64,000 nucleotides of DNA, taken from NCBI GenBank assembly GCA_033850885.1, contig JAWWPG010000056.1:22313-86312 (forward strand). Reading direction: 5' to 3'. The position numbers were made by a program, and so were the translations under genes. Source of the stretch: JAWWPG01 sp033850885. Its GTDB lineage: Bacteria; Actinomycetota; Actinomycetes; Propionibacteriales; Nocardioidaceae. Numbering within the stretch: the stretch's first letter is position 1; every line of letters begins with the position of its first letter. A model generated the notes under the pieces. That model did no database searches. It was not told the origin of the DNA and worked only from the letters and a program-made list of their open reading frames with translations. Shown piece after piece: positions 24,969-32,769 of this stretch.

Positions 24969-25931
24969 ATGCCCGGCAACAGCAAGCGGACGGGGGCCGT
25001 CCGCAAGCGCTCAGGGGGTAACCCGACCGCGGGCTCAGGGGGTCGGCGCAAGCGAAGCCTGGAAGGCAAAGGTCCGACTCCCAAGGCGGCGGATCGTCAA
25101 GGTCACAAGGCCTATCGAGCATCGAAGCAGACCCGGGCGCGTCCAGAGCCCAGGGGGTCAGGTGGCCGCGCCTCCGTCAGTCCCGCCGACTGGGTGGCCG
25201 GCCGCAACGCCGTCGTGGAGGCGCTGCAGGCGCACGTGCCGGTGACCGCGGTATATGTCGCCGAGCACACTGAGCGCGACGACCGGGTCCGCGAGGCGTT
25301 CAAGCTGGCCGCGGAACGCAACCTGTCCATCCTGGAGGTGTCCCGGACAGCCCTGGACAAGATGACCGATGGAGCCATCCACCAGGGCCTTGCGATGAAG
25401 GTGCCGCCCTACGACTATGCGGACCCGAACGACCTCGCCTCGAGGGCCTCGGATGCGGGTGACGCGCCGTTGCTGGTGGCGCTGGACTCCGTGACCGATC
25501 CGCGCAACCTTGGTGCGGTCGTCCGATCGGCCGCGGCGTTCGGCGTACACGGCGTGGTGGTGCCGGAGCGCCGAGCGGCCGGGATGACGGCAAGCGCCTG
25601 GAAGACATCGGCGGGCGCCGCAGCCCGGGTTCCGGTTGCCAGGGTGACAAACCTGACTCGACAGCTGGAGACGTACAAGCGCGAGGGTCTGATGGTCGCG
25701 GGACTCGACTCTGCGGGCACCATCGACGTCTCCGACCTCGAGCTCGCGACCGGGCCTCTCGTCCTCGTGGTCGGCAGCGAGGGGAAGGGCCTCTCGCGGC
25801 TCGTGCGCGAGTCCTGCGACGCTCTGGTCCGGATCCCGATGTCTGCCGCTTCCGAGTCGCTGAACGCGGGAGTGGCCGCTGGGATCGCGCTCTACGAGAT
25901 CGACCGGCGTCGCCGGACCGCGACGCCCTGA
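24969..25931 (+). CDS. rlmB: 23S rRNA 2'-O-methyltransferase, RlmB/TrmH (SpoU) family
   Basis: SPOUT-class RNA methyltransferase, probably acting on 23S rRNA G2251. 320 residues: a basic disordered extension (1-70), the substrate-binding domain (VAGRNAVVEALQAHVP), and the knotted SAM domain with ALDSVTDPRNLGAVVRSAAA, VVGSEGKGLSRLV and SLNAGVAAGIALYE, the three SpoU motifs. Adjacent to cysS, as in many Actinobacteria, and likely cotranscribed with it. Confidence 0.92.
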   Translation: MPGNSKRTGAVRKRSGGNPTAGSGGRRKRSLEGKGPTPKAADRQGHKAYRASKQTRARPEPRGSGGRASVSPADWVAGRNAVVEALQAHVPVTAVYVAEHTERDDRVREAFKLAAERNLSILEVSRTALDKMTDGAIHQGLAMKVPPYDYADPNDLASRASDAGDAPLLVALDSVTDPRNLGAVVRSAAAFGVHGVVVPERRAAGMTASAWKTSAGAAARVPVARVTNLTRQLETYKREGLMVAGLDSAGTIDVSDLELATGPLVLVVGSEGKGLSRLVRESCDALVRIPMSAASESLNAGVAAGIALYEIDRRRRTATP

Positions 25932-25945
25932 GACAAAGGACCTCC

Positions 25946-27100
25946 ATGCCCGTCGATCGTCTGCTGCCCACGCCCGAAGCACACGAGCTGTTGGCCCTCG
26001 TCCGCGAGATCGCCCAGGAGCAGCTCGCCCCGCGGGCGTCGCAGGCAGAGGCCGACGGGGAGTTTCCGCGGGACGCCTTCAAGCTGCTCGGTCGCTCGGG
26101 GTTGATGTCGCTTCCGTTCGACGAGGAGCACGGCGGCGGAGGGCAGCCGTACGAGGTCTACCTGCAGGTGCTCGAGGAGGTCGCCACCGCCTGGATGAGC
26201 GTGGCTGTCGACATGTCGGTCCACACACTCGCCACTTATGCCACGGCCAACTTCGGTACGCCGGAGCAGCGGGCCACCTTGCTGCCCGACATGCTCGGGG
26301 GCGAATGGCTCGGTGCATACGCCCTCTCCGAGCCGCAGGCCGGCTCCGACGTCTCGGGCATCTCGACGAAGGCGGTCCGCGATGGTGACGACTACGTGGT
26401 GACCGGCACCAAGGCCTGGATCAGCCATGGTCCCCAGGCCGACTTCATCCTGCTGTTCGCGCGGACCGCGCCGGACCCCAAGGGCGGGTTGTCCGCGTTC
26501 CACGTGCCGGCCGGCATCGAGGGGATGACCTTCGGTGCCCCCGAGAAGAAGATGGGCATGACCGCCTCGATCACGGCTCAGCTCAGTTTCGACGGTGCCC
26601 GGTTACCTGCGGCGTACCGGCTCGGGGAGGAGGGCGACGGGATGAGAATCGCCCTGTCCGCGCTGAACTCCGGCCGTCTCGGGATCGCCGCGGCATCCAC
26701 CGGCCTCGGGCAGGCGGCACTCGACCTGGCCGTCGGCTACGCGAAGGAGCGGCAGCAGTTCGGACGGCCCATCGCGGAGTTCCAGGGCCTGCAGTTCATG
26801 CTGGCGGACATGGCGGCGGCGGTCGATGCGGCGCGGTCGCAGTACTTGCACGCGGCGCGGCTGCATGACACGGGCAGGGAGTTCAGCCGGGCGGCGTCGG
26901 TGGCTAAGCTCGTTGCGACCGACGCGGCGATGAGAGTGACCACTGATGCGGTGCAGGTCCTCGGGGGCTACGGCTACACCCGCGACTTCCCGGCCGAGCG
27001 CTACATGCGTGAGGCGAAGGTGACGCAGATTTTCGAGGGCACGAACCAGGTGCAGCGGATGGTCATCGCACGGGACCTTCTGCGAGGACCTCGCCGCTGA
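25946..27100 (+). CDS. Acyl-CoA dehydrogenase
   Basis: FAD-dependent acyl-CoA dehydrogenase, 384 residues. Family signatures are YALSEPQAGSDVSG (near residue 125), the flavin-binding GRPIAEFQGLQFMLADM, and the catalytic glutamate in QIFEGTNQVQRMVIARDLL at the C-terminus. The ATG at 25946 follows AAAGGA. It lies 14 bases after rlmB but is functionally unrelated; it probably handles short- or branched-chain acyl-CoA. Its last 38 bases overlap the converging DUF4032 gene. Confidence 0.9.
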   Translation: MPVDRLLPTPEAHELLALVREIAQEQLAPRASQAEADGEFPRDAFKLLGRSGLMSLPFDEEHGGGGQPYEVYLQVLEEVATAWMSVAVDMSVHTLATYATANFGTPEQRATLLPDMLGGEWLGAYALSEPQAGSDVSGISTKAVRDGDDYVVTGTKAWISHGPQADFILLFARTAPDPKGGLSAFHVPAGIEGMTFGAPEKKMGMTASITAQLSFDGARLPAAYRLGEEGDGMRIALSALNSGRLGIAAASTGLGQAALDLAVGYAKERQQFGRPIAEFQGLQFMLADMAAAVDAARSQYLHAARLHDTGREFSRAASVAKLVATDAAMRVTTDAVQVLGGYGYTRDFPAERYMREAKVTQIFEGTNQVQRMVIARDLLRGPRR

Positions 27101-28304
27101 TGTCCGTGGAGGTGGATGCGTCCACCACGCCGCGGACGGCCTGCCGAACGTAGTCCTCGGCCGTGGGGAAGATACCGATCTCGTGGCCGGCACGCTCTGA
27201 CAGGTACCAACGGTGCTCAAGGATCTCGTGGAAGAGCTCGGCCGGGTCGAGCTCGGCGCGCCTCTCCGGTGGCACGGACTCGACGATCGGCAGGAAGATC
27301 TCCGTGAGCCAGCGGTGCGCGACCATGGCGGGGTCCTCGCCCTGCAGGTCGTTGGCGGCCGCGAACGCGTCGAGGTCGTTGAGCAGCCTTCGAGCCTGGT
27401 TCTCCTCGACGTCAAGCCCGGTCAGGCCCTGCAGTCGACGTTCGTGGTGCCCGGGATCGACGACCTTGGGCTGGATGCGGACGGTCGAACCGTCCCAGTC
27501 GGTGACGATGTCCAGCTCGTCCACGTCGAAGCCGAGGTCGTTGAGCCGGGAGATCCTCTTCTCGATGCGCCACATCTCGTCGGTCGAGAAGTTCTCCGTG
27601 GACGTGAGCTCCGTCCAGAGGCTCTCGTATCGGCCTGCGACGCCGGTCGCGAGGTCGTAGGCGTCGATCTCCTCGCTCATCAGCCCGCCCGCCTGCAGGT
27701 CGAGGATCTCGGCGAACAGGTTGCCGGTGGCGGTGTCGAGGTCGTGGGCCCGCTGTCCGTTGCTCAGCTCGGGATGCAGCTCCCCGGTCTCCGCGTCGAC
27801 GAGGTACGCCGCGAACTCGCCGGCTGAACGGCGGAAGAGGGTGTTCGACAACGAACAGTCGCCCCAGAAGAACCCTGCCAGGTGCAGCTTGATCAGGAGG
27901 ACGACGAGGGCGTCGACGAGCTTGGGGGCGGTATCGGGCCGGACTCCTCGGGAGAACAGCTCGCGGTAGGGCAGCGAGTGGTCGAGGTGGCGGGTGATCA
28001 GCGCGGGCTCGATGGGCTGGAGGCCGGGGGTCTCACGTCCGGTCACCACGCCCACCGGCTCCACGGCGGGCGCCTTGAGCCTGCGCAGGTCGCGGAGCAG
28101 CCGGTACTCGTGCCAAGCGATCGGCTCCCGGGTCTCCTTGACGGCGTACAGCTCGTCCGCCACCCGCACGAAGCGGACGATATGGCGTGACAGACCACGA
28201 GGCAGCGCCACCAGGAACGGCCCCGTCCACTCCTCGAGGGGCTGCTGCCACGGTAAGGACACCAGCTCCGGTTGGTGCGTGGTCGCGACGATGCGCAGGG
28301 CCAT
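27063..28304 (-). CDS. DUF4032 protein with kinase-like core
   Basis: 413-residue cytoplasmic protein of the DUF4032 family. The middle carries features of a protein-kinase/APH-like fold: HLAGFFWGDCSLSNTLFR resembles the catalytic loop HxGDxxxxN, and AAYLVDAETGE could be the metal-binding segment. Whether it is an active kinase is not known. The ATG at 28304 follows GGGAGGA. Its 3' end overlaps the end of the acyl-CoA dehydrogenase gene on the other strand by 38 bases, a convergent overlap. A family A palindromic repeat lies just upstream. Confidence 0.8.
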   Translation of the reverse strand: MALRIVATTHQPELVSLPWQQPLEEWTGPFLVALPRGLSRHIVRFVRVADELYAVKETREPIAWHEYRLLRDLRRLKAPAVEPVGVVTGRETPGLQPIEPALITRHLDHSLPYRELFSRGVRPDTAPKLVDALVVLLIKLHLAGFFWGDCSLSNTLFRRSAGEFAAYLVDAETGELHPELSNGQRAHDLDTATGNLFAEILDLQAGGLMSEEIDAYDLATGVAGRYESLWTELTSTENFSTDEMWRIEKRISRLNDLGFDVDELDIVTDWDGSTVRIQPKVVDPGHHERRLQGLTGLDVEENQARRLLNDLDAFAAANDLQGEDPAMVAHRWLTEIFLPIVESVPPERRAELDPAELFHEILEHRWYLSERAGHEIGIFPTAEDYVRQAVRGVVDASTSTDISGEVLAEGPVR

Positions 28305-28348
28305 GAGAGATCCTCCCACCTACTGGGTCGAGCATTGACCGCGACCAG

Positions 28349-28370
28349 GGGTGGTGCACCACCCAAACGC
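28349..28370. repeat. Palindromic intergenic repeat, family A copy
   Basis: Perfect 16-bp palindrome GGGTGGTGCACCACCC at 28349-28364, followed by AAACGC; in minus orientation it reads GCGTTTGGGTGGTGCACC..., the same as the start of the 19.1-kb and 64.0-kb copies. The second hairpin seen in those copies is absent here. It lies between two minus-strand genes. Confidence 0.82.
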
Positions 28371-28392
28371 GGAGGATGCCGCCGATGGCCGG

Positions 28393-29100
28393 TCAGCCGT
28401 CCGAGGGCTCGTGGTCCGTTTTCGACGCGGGGCGGGCGTCCTTCACGACTAGCCGGTAGCCCATCCCTCGGACGGTCTGGATGGAGTCGGCGCCGAGCTT
28501 CTTGCGGAGGTAGCCGACGTACACGTCGATGATGTTGCTCGAGGGGTCGAAGTCGTACCCCCACACCTGGGAGAGCAGCTGCTCTCGCGACAGCACCTGG
28601 TCGGGGTGCCGAAGGAAGAGCTCGGCCAGCCCGAACTCGCGGGCCGACAGCTCGACGGTACGGCCCGACACGGACACCCGGCGGGTACGCAGGTCAAGCA
28701 TGACGCCGCCCTGCCGCAGGACGGTGACCTCGGGAAGCCGGTCGGCGCGCAGGCGCAGACGGATCCGCGCCAGCAGCTCGTCGAACCGGAACGGTTTCGG
28801 CATGTAGTCGTCGGCACCACCCTCGAGGCCCGCCACGGTGTCGGTGACGGAGTCACGAGCGGTCAGCATGATGACCGGGATCACGTGCTTGGCCTCGCGC
28901 AGTCGGCGCAGCAGCGTGAACCCGTCCATCCCGGGCAGGCCGATGTCGAGCACGACGAGGTCGAAGTCACCCGTTTGGAGGTAGCTCAGCCCGCTGATGC
29001 CGTCGCCGACGACCGTCGGTGCGAAGCCGTTGGCTCGAAGCCCCTTGGCGAGGAAGGAGGCGATGCGCTCCTCGTCCTCGACGATCAGGATGCGGCTCAC
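28393..29100 (-). CDS. OmpR-family response regulator
   Basis: 235-residue response regulator. Receiver domain with Asp52 as phospho-acceptor (VVLDIGLPGMDG) and Lys in MPKPFRFDEL; winged-helix C-terminal domain with REFGLAELFLRHPDQVLSRE and TVRGMGYRL. The GTG start at 29100 overlaps the kinase stop (GTGA), so the pair is translationally coupled. Closest in style to the MprA/TcrA-type regulators. The signal is unknown. Confidence 0.9.
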   Translation of the reverse strand: MSRILIVEDEERIASFLAKGLRANGFAPTVVGDGISGLSYLQTGDFDLVVLDIGLPGMDGFTLLRRLREAKHVIPVIMLTARDSVTDTVAGLEGGADDYMPKPFRFDELLARIRLRLRADRLPEVTVLRQGGVMLDLRTRRVSVSGRTVELSAREFGLAELFLRHPDQVLSREQLLSQVWGYDFDPSSNIIDVYVGYLRKKLGADSIQTVRGMGYRLVVKDARPASKTDHEPSDG

Positions 29101-30428
29101 GGGTGAACCTCCCTCGGGATCGTCAAGGTGAACATCGAGCCGAGCCCGACGGCCGACTCGAGGCTGACCCGTCCGGCGTGTGCCCGCATGATCGCACTCA
29201 CGATCGCCAGTCCGAGCCCCGAGCCGTCGGAGCCGGACATCCGCTTTCCGCGCTGGAAGCGCTCGAAGATCCGTTCGCTCTCCTCGATCGCGATGCCCGA
29301 GCCGGTGTCCCGCACCCACCAGTAGGACCGGTCGGGCTCCATCCGGAACCCGAGAGCGATCTCGTCACCGGCCCCGGTGTGGGCGAAGGCGTTCTTGCAG
29401 AGCTGCAACAACGCCTGGGTTATCCGTTGGGGGTCGACGAGGACGGACCCCTCCGTGCATGCGTCCAGCTTCCAGTCGCGGTCGCCGAGCGCACGCGCCT
29501 TGCCGAGTATCTCTTCGGTGAGAGCTCCCGCGTCGGTCCTGGTCAACCTGATGAAGTCGGGCTGGTCCGCCCGCGAGAGGACGATGAGGTCCTCGACCAT
29601 GCGAGTCATCCGGTCGATCTCGTCGAGTACGAGGTCGCGGGTCGCGGTCACATCGCCGGGGTTGGCGGCGTCGATCAGCTCCAGATGTCCGCGGATGATG
29701 GTGATGGGTGTCCGAAGCTCGTGGCCCGCGTCGTCGAGGAACTGCCGGTTGGCAGTGAACGACGCCTCCAAGCGGTCGACCATCGCGTTGAACGTCACGG
29801 CGAGCTCTGTCAGGTCGTCGTTGCCGCTGGTCTCGATCCGGCGCGTGAGGTCGGTGTCGCTGATCTCCTGAGCGGTCTCGCGCAGCTGCCGCAGCGGTCG
29901 CAGGAGCCGGCTCGCCACCAGCCACGCACCAGCGGTCACCAGCACGAGCGCGATCGCGGCGACGATGGCGTAGGTGCTCATCAGGCTGCGCAGCGCCTCG
30001 TGTTGCGGCTCGAGCAGGTACGCGACCGCGACGGCACCTGGCCGAGTCTGGTCGCGAACCGGTTGCACGGCGACGATGGCGGGGCCCAACGGAGTGTCGA
30101 GTCGAAACGCCCCGCCGGTCGACGTACGGCGGATGACCGCGTCGTCGAACGGCTGGTAGTCGCTGAGTTGACTGCTGTTGGCGCCCTGTCCCAGCTGCGG
30201 TCGGCCGTCCCAGAACGCGATCAGCAGCTCGTTGTCCTGCGGCACGTTGGTCTCGAGAGCCGACCTCATCAGCCGGGTGGCGCTCGAGAACGGCTTACCG
30301 GTGGCCGGGTCGACCCCGGTGGCCTGGAGACGCGCGAACTCCGCGATCTGGTGAGAGATCGCGGAGTCCGCCTGGTCGTCGAGACGGTTGCTCTGCACGA
30401 TGTAGACCGCCAACCCCGCTCCGGTCAA
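29097..30428 (-). CDS. Sensor histidine kinase, start codon uncertain
   Basis: Membrane histidine kinase with an extracytoplasmic sensor loop (~25-150), a second membrane segment (AIVAAIALVLVTAGAWLVA), HAMP, HisKA with DDAGHELRTPITIIRGHLE, and an HATPase domain (LCKNAFAHT, DTGSGI, GSGLGLAIVSAIM). The coordinates begin at a TTG, giving 443 residues, but that start cuts the first membrane helix in half. The same frame stays open upstream and encodes RHATSVRTRITAVTALLAG, completing the helix, yet has no ATG or GTG; a CTG at 30521 overlapping the previous stop (CTGA) is a possible true start. Pairs with the downstream response regulator. Confidence 0.85.
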   Translation of the reverse strand: MTGAGLAVYIVQSNRLDDQADSAISHQIAEFARLQATGVDPATGKPFSSATRLMRSALETNVPQDNELLIAFWDGRPQLGQGANSSQLSDYQPFDDAVIRRTSTGGAFRLDTPLGPAIVAVQPVRDQTRPGAVAVAYLLEPQHEALRSLMSTYAIVAAIALVLVTAGAWLVASRLLRPLRQLRETAQEISDTDLTRRIETSGNDDLTELAVTFNAMVDRLEASFTANRQFLDDAGHELRTPITIIRGHLELIDAANPGDVTATRDLVLDEIDRMTRMVEDLIVLSRADQPDFIRLTRTDAGALTEEILGKARALGDRDWKLDACTEGSVLVDPQRITQALLQLCKNAFAHTGAGDEIALGFRMEPDRSYWWVRDTGSGIAIEESERIFERFQRGKRMSGSDGSGLGLAIVSAIMRAHAGRVSLESAVGLGSMFTLTIPREVHP

Positions 30429-30517
30429 GGCTAGGCCGGCCAGCAGGGCTGTGACCGCGGTGATGCGAGTGCGGACAGAGGTGGCGTGCCGGCCACGTAC
30501 CCAGGCGGCGGGACTCC

Positions 30518-31021
30518 TCAGTGCCTGCCCCCGTCGTCTGCCCCGTGGCCGCTGCCGCCGTCGTCGTCGGGGCCGCGGTCGTCGGTGCCGGTGCGGTTAC
30601 CGCCGTGGTCGTCGGTGCCGCGGTCGTCGGTGCCGGTGCGGTTACCGCGGTGGTCGTCGGTGCCGTGGTCGTCGGTGCCGGTGCGGTTACCGCCGTATTC
30701 GTCGAGGCCGGGTGAGTCGTCACCATGGGTCAGGACACTTGGCGATGGAACGACCGTCCGCATGTGGTGACAGTCCTCCCGGCTGCGGTCGTCGGAACCG
30801 CGACCCCTGTCGTCGGCATGGCCCTCGCGACACTGTGCGGCCGGGTTGGGGGTACCGGCGGCCTGAGTCCGCGTCGTGGTCCGGCCGGCCGCAGGCGTCA
30901 CCGTGAGCGGAGCGGTCACGCGCGGCAGGGGCGTTCGGTGGGCTGACACTGCTTGTGCCGTGAGGAAAATACCGCCGGCGAGCATGATGGCGGCGACGAA
31001 GGCCATGAGCTTCTTCAGCAT
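30518..31021 (-). CDS. Secreted Asp/Gly-rich repeat protein upstream of a two-component system
   Basis: 167-residue protein with a clear signal peptide (MLKKLMAFVAAIMLAGGIFL, then cleavage near AVSA). The mature part is Thr/Pro-rich and then strongly acidic, with three 15-residue repeats of pattern GNRTGTDDxGTDDxx at residues 111-155, followed by an Asp/Gly/His tail. Asp clusters with His suggest calcium or other divalent-metal binding, but no known motif is exact. The start has GGAGG at good spacing. It immediately precedes the histidine kinase gene and may be its accessory or target. No family recognised. Confidence 0.72.
   Translation of the reverse strand: MLKKLMAFVAAIMLAGGIFLTAQAVSAHRTPLPRVTAPLTVTPAAGRTTTRTQAAGTPNPAAQCREGHADDRGRGSDDRSREDCHHMRTVVPSPSVLTHGDDSPGLDEYGGNRTGTDDHGTDDHRGNRTGTDDRGTDDHGGNRTGTDDRGPDDDGGSGHGADDGGRH
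30557..30691 (-). repeat. Three 45-bp coding tandem repeats
   Basis: The Asp-rich repeats of the preceding gene are encoded by three nearly identical 45-bp units, each starting GGTAACCGCACCGGCACC on the minus strand. There are no unique spacers, so this is a coding minisatellite and not a CRISPR array. Copy number may vary between strains. Confidence 0.85.
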
Positions 31022-31194
31022 GGCCCCTCCTTCGTCTTGCTGCGGTGTGTGGTCATCTCAGAACCTCTCCTGGTGCGCCGACCTGGTTTCGGCGCTGAGA
31101 CCAACCTGCCGGCCGTCCACGAGCCCACCATGAGGCAGCCATGAGAAGTTTCTAATCCTACGGAAGGCGCGCAAAGCAGCCGGCGGTCGCGCGG

Positions 31195-31668
31195 TCAGGC
31201 CGGCCGAACGCGACCCTCGTTCTCGTCAGTCGCGAGCCAGGCCGGACCCGGACCGGCACCGGCTTGCTCGTCATTCGGGTTGCTCAGCACACAGGTGCGC
31301 AGGGACAGGCAGCCGCACCCGATGCAGCTGGTCAGCTTGCCCTTGAGCCGTTGCAGGTCGGCGATCTGCTGGTCGAGCCGCCCGGTCCACGTGCGCGACA
31401 CGTGCTCCCAGTCGGCCTTGGTCGGAGTCCGGCCCGCGGGGAGTGACTCGAGCGCGGCGGCGATCTCATCGAGGCTGAGTCCGACGCGCTGGGCGGCCCG
31501 GATGAACGCGATCCGTCGCAGCATGTGTCGCCGGTATCTCCGCTGGTTCCCCGCCGTGCGCTCTGCGACGATGAGTCCGACATCCTCGTAGAAGCGCAAG
31601 GCGGAGGGGGCCACCCCGGATCTCGCGGATAGTTCTCCGATGCTCAGCTGTTGGGGCAGCCGTGTCAT
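31195..31668 (-). CDS. soxR: Redox-sensing MerR-family regulator SoxR
   Basis: 157-residue SoxR. N-terminal winged helix (LSIGELSARSGVAPSALRFY), dimerisation helix, and the [2Fe-2S] ligand set C115-x2-C118-x-C120-x5-C126 (CIGCGCLSLRTC), the exact SoxR pattern. In Actinobacteria SoxR responds to redox-active compounds rather than superoxide itself. It follows a small csbD-like gene by nine bases, and a SoxR-box-like site lies in the divergent promoter region at about 32013-32035. Confidence 0.93.
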   Translation of the reverse strand: MTRLPQQLSIGELSARSGVAPSALRFYEDVGLIVAERTAGNQRRYRRHMLRRIAFIRAAQRVGLSLDEIAAALESLPAGRTPTKADWEHVSRTWTGRLDQQIADLQRLKGKLTSCIGCGCLSLRTCVLSNPNDEQAGAGPGPAWLATDENEGRVRPA

Positions 31669-31677
31669 GAACCAGCG

Positions 31678-31851
31678 TCAGCTCTTGAAGGCGTCCTTGA
31701 CCTTCTCGCCCGCCTGCTTGAGGTTGGCCTTGCTCTGGTCCACCTTGCCTTCGTTCTCGGTCTGCTCGTCGTCGGCGGCCTTTCCGTAGGCCTCCTTCGC
31801 CTTGCCCTTGGTCTCTTCAGCCTTGTTCTTGACCTTGTCCTCGCCCGACAC
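31678..31851 (-). CDS. CsbD-family small stress protein
   Basis: 57-residue hydrophilic, Lys/Glu-rich helical protein starting at the GTG at 31851, which follows GAGGGAGGG. The KNKAEETKGKAKEAYGKAAD segment is the CsbD-family core; in Bacillus CsbD is a general-stress protein of unknown mechanism. First gene of a csbD-soxR transcript facing the transketolase genes, so it may itself be redox-controlled. Confidence 0.85.
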   Translation of the reverse strand: MSGEDKVKNKAEETKGKAKEAYGKAADDEQTENEGKVDQSKANLKQAGEKVKDAFKS

Positions 31852-32012
31852 TTTGCCCTCCCTCGATCGGTACGGGGCACTGAACCCCGCGTGACTTCGA
31901 CCATACCCATGCAGGAGGGCACCCAATCACGCCGTACCCGACAAACGGCCACTGCACCAGCCGGAAGGCTTGGGGCCATGAGAATGCGGCTCCTCCTTTC
32001 TCCCTCGACGAA

Positions 32013-32035
32013 TTGACATCAACTTAACTTTAGGT
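32013..32035 (+). promoter_or_regulatory. SoxR-box-like operator in promoter of the transketolase pair
   Basis: ACATCAACTTAACTTTAGGT (32016-32035) matches 17 of 20 positions of the SoxR operator as recalled (ACCTCAAGTTAACTTGAGGT). It overlaps a perfect -35 TTGACA (32013-32018). TATGAG at 32035-32040 is a candidate -10. The soxR gene is on the other side of the same intergenic region. Confidence 0.6.
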
Positions 32036-32049
32036 ATGAGGGTAGAGCC

Positions 32050-32769
32050 ATGACAACGCAGACCACGAATGTCACCGCCGGCACCGCGTCCGGGCCGCTC
32101 CGGTACGAAGACCTACCGGGGCTGATCGCTCTCCAGACCGGTGACGAGAAGCACGACGGCGCGGCGGCTTCCACCCTGGATGTCCTGTGGGTGCTCTACG
32201 ACGAGGTGCTCCACGTCAGTCCGCAGATGATGGATGACCCGGCGCGGGACAGGTTCTATCTCAGCAAGGGGCATGGCCCCTCGGCCTACTACGCGGTGCT
32301 GGCCGCCAACGAGTTCTTCCCCGTCGACTGGCTCCCGACATTCGGCGCGTTCGACTCGCCGCTCGGGTACCACCCGGACCGGAACCTCGTGCCCGGCATG
32401 GAGATCTCCTCGGGTTCACTCGGACACGGGCTTCCCCTCGCTGTGGGGACAGTGCTCGGTCTGCGGGCGCAGGGTCTCACATGCCGGGTCGTGACACTGG
32501 TCGGTGACGCCGAGCTCGACGAGGGAACCAACGCGGAGGCCATCGAGTTCGCCGGTGCGGCCGGCCTGGCCGCGCTGACCGTGGTTGCGGTCGACAACGA
32601 CTCGGCGACCTGGGGCTGGCGCGGCGGGCTGGAGACCCGGTTCGCCGTGGCCGGCTGGGATGTCAGCCGGGTCGATGGGCGTGACCACGCCTCGTTGGCG
32701 GCCGCCCTGCGACGTACACATGCGACGATGCCCACCCTTGTGGTTGCTCAGGTGGAGGCGAACTCATGA
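32050..32769 (+). CDS. Transketolase, N-terminal subunit (split form)
   Basis: 239-residue thiamine-diphosphate-binding half of a split transketolase; the downstream gene encodes the other half. It carries YLSKGHGPSAYYAVLA and the ThDP motif region VTLVGDAELDEGTNAEAIEF with DND about 25 residues later. Classical transketolases have GDG at the first motif; here it is GDA, with the Asp retained. The ATG has GAGGG seven bases upstream. Upstream is a SoxR-box-like promoter. Its acceptor sugars may differ from those of the housekeeping enzyme. Confidence 0.88.
   Translation: MTTQTTNVTAGTASGPLRYEDLPGLIALQTGDEKHDGAAASTLDVLWVLYDEVLHVSPQMMDDPARDRFYLSKGHGPSAYYAVLAANEFFPVDWLPTFGAFDSPLGYHPDRNLVPGMEISSGSLGHGLPLAVGTVLGLRAQGLTCRVVTLVGDAELDEGTNAEAIEFAGAAGLAALTVVAVDNDSATWGWRGGLETRFAVAGWDVSRVDGRDHASLAAALRRTHATMPTLVVAQVEANS

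Noticed and set aside
30557..30691. Evenly spaced repeats that could suggest a CRISPR array
   Set aside because: The three 45-bp units are contiguous, have no unique spacers, and lie in frame in a gene with a signal peptide.
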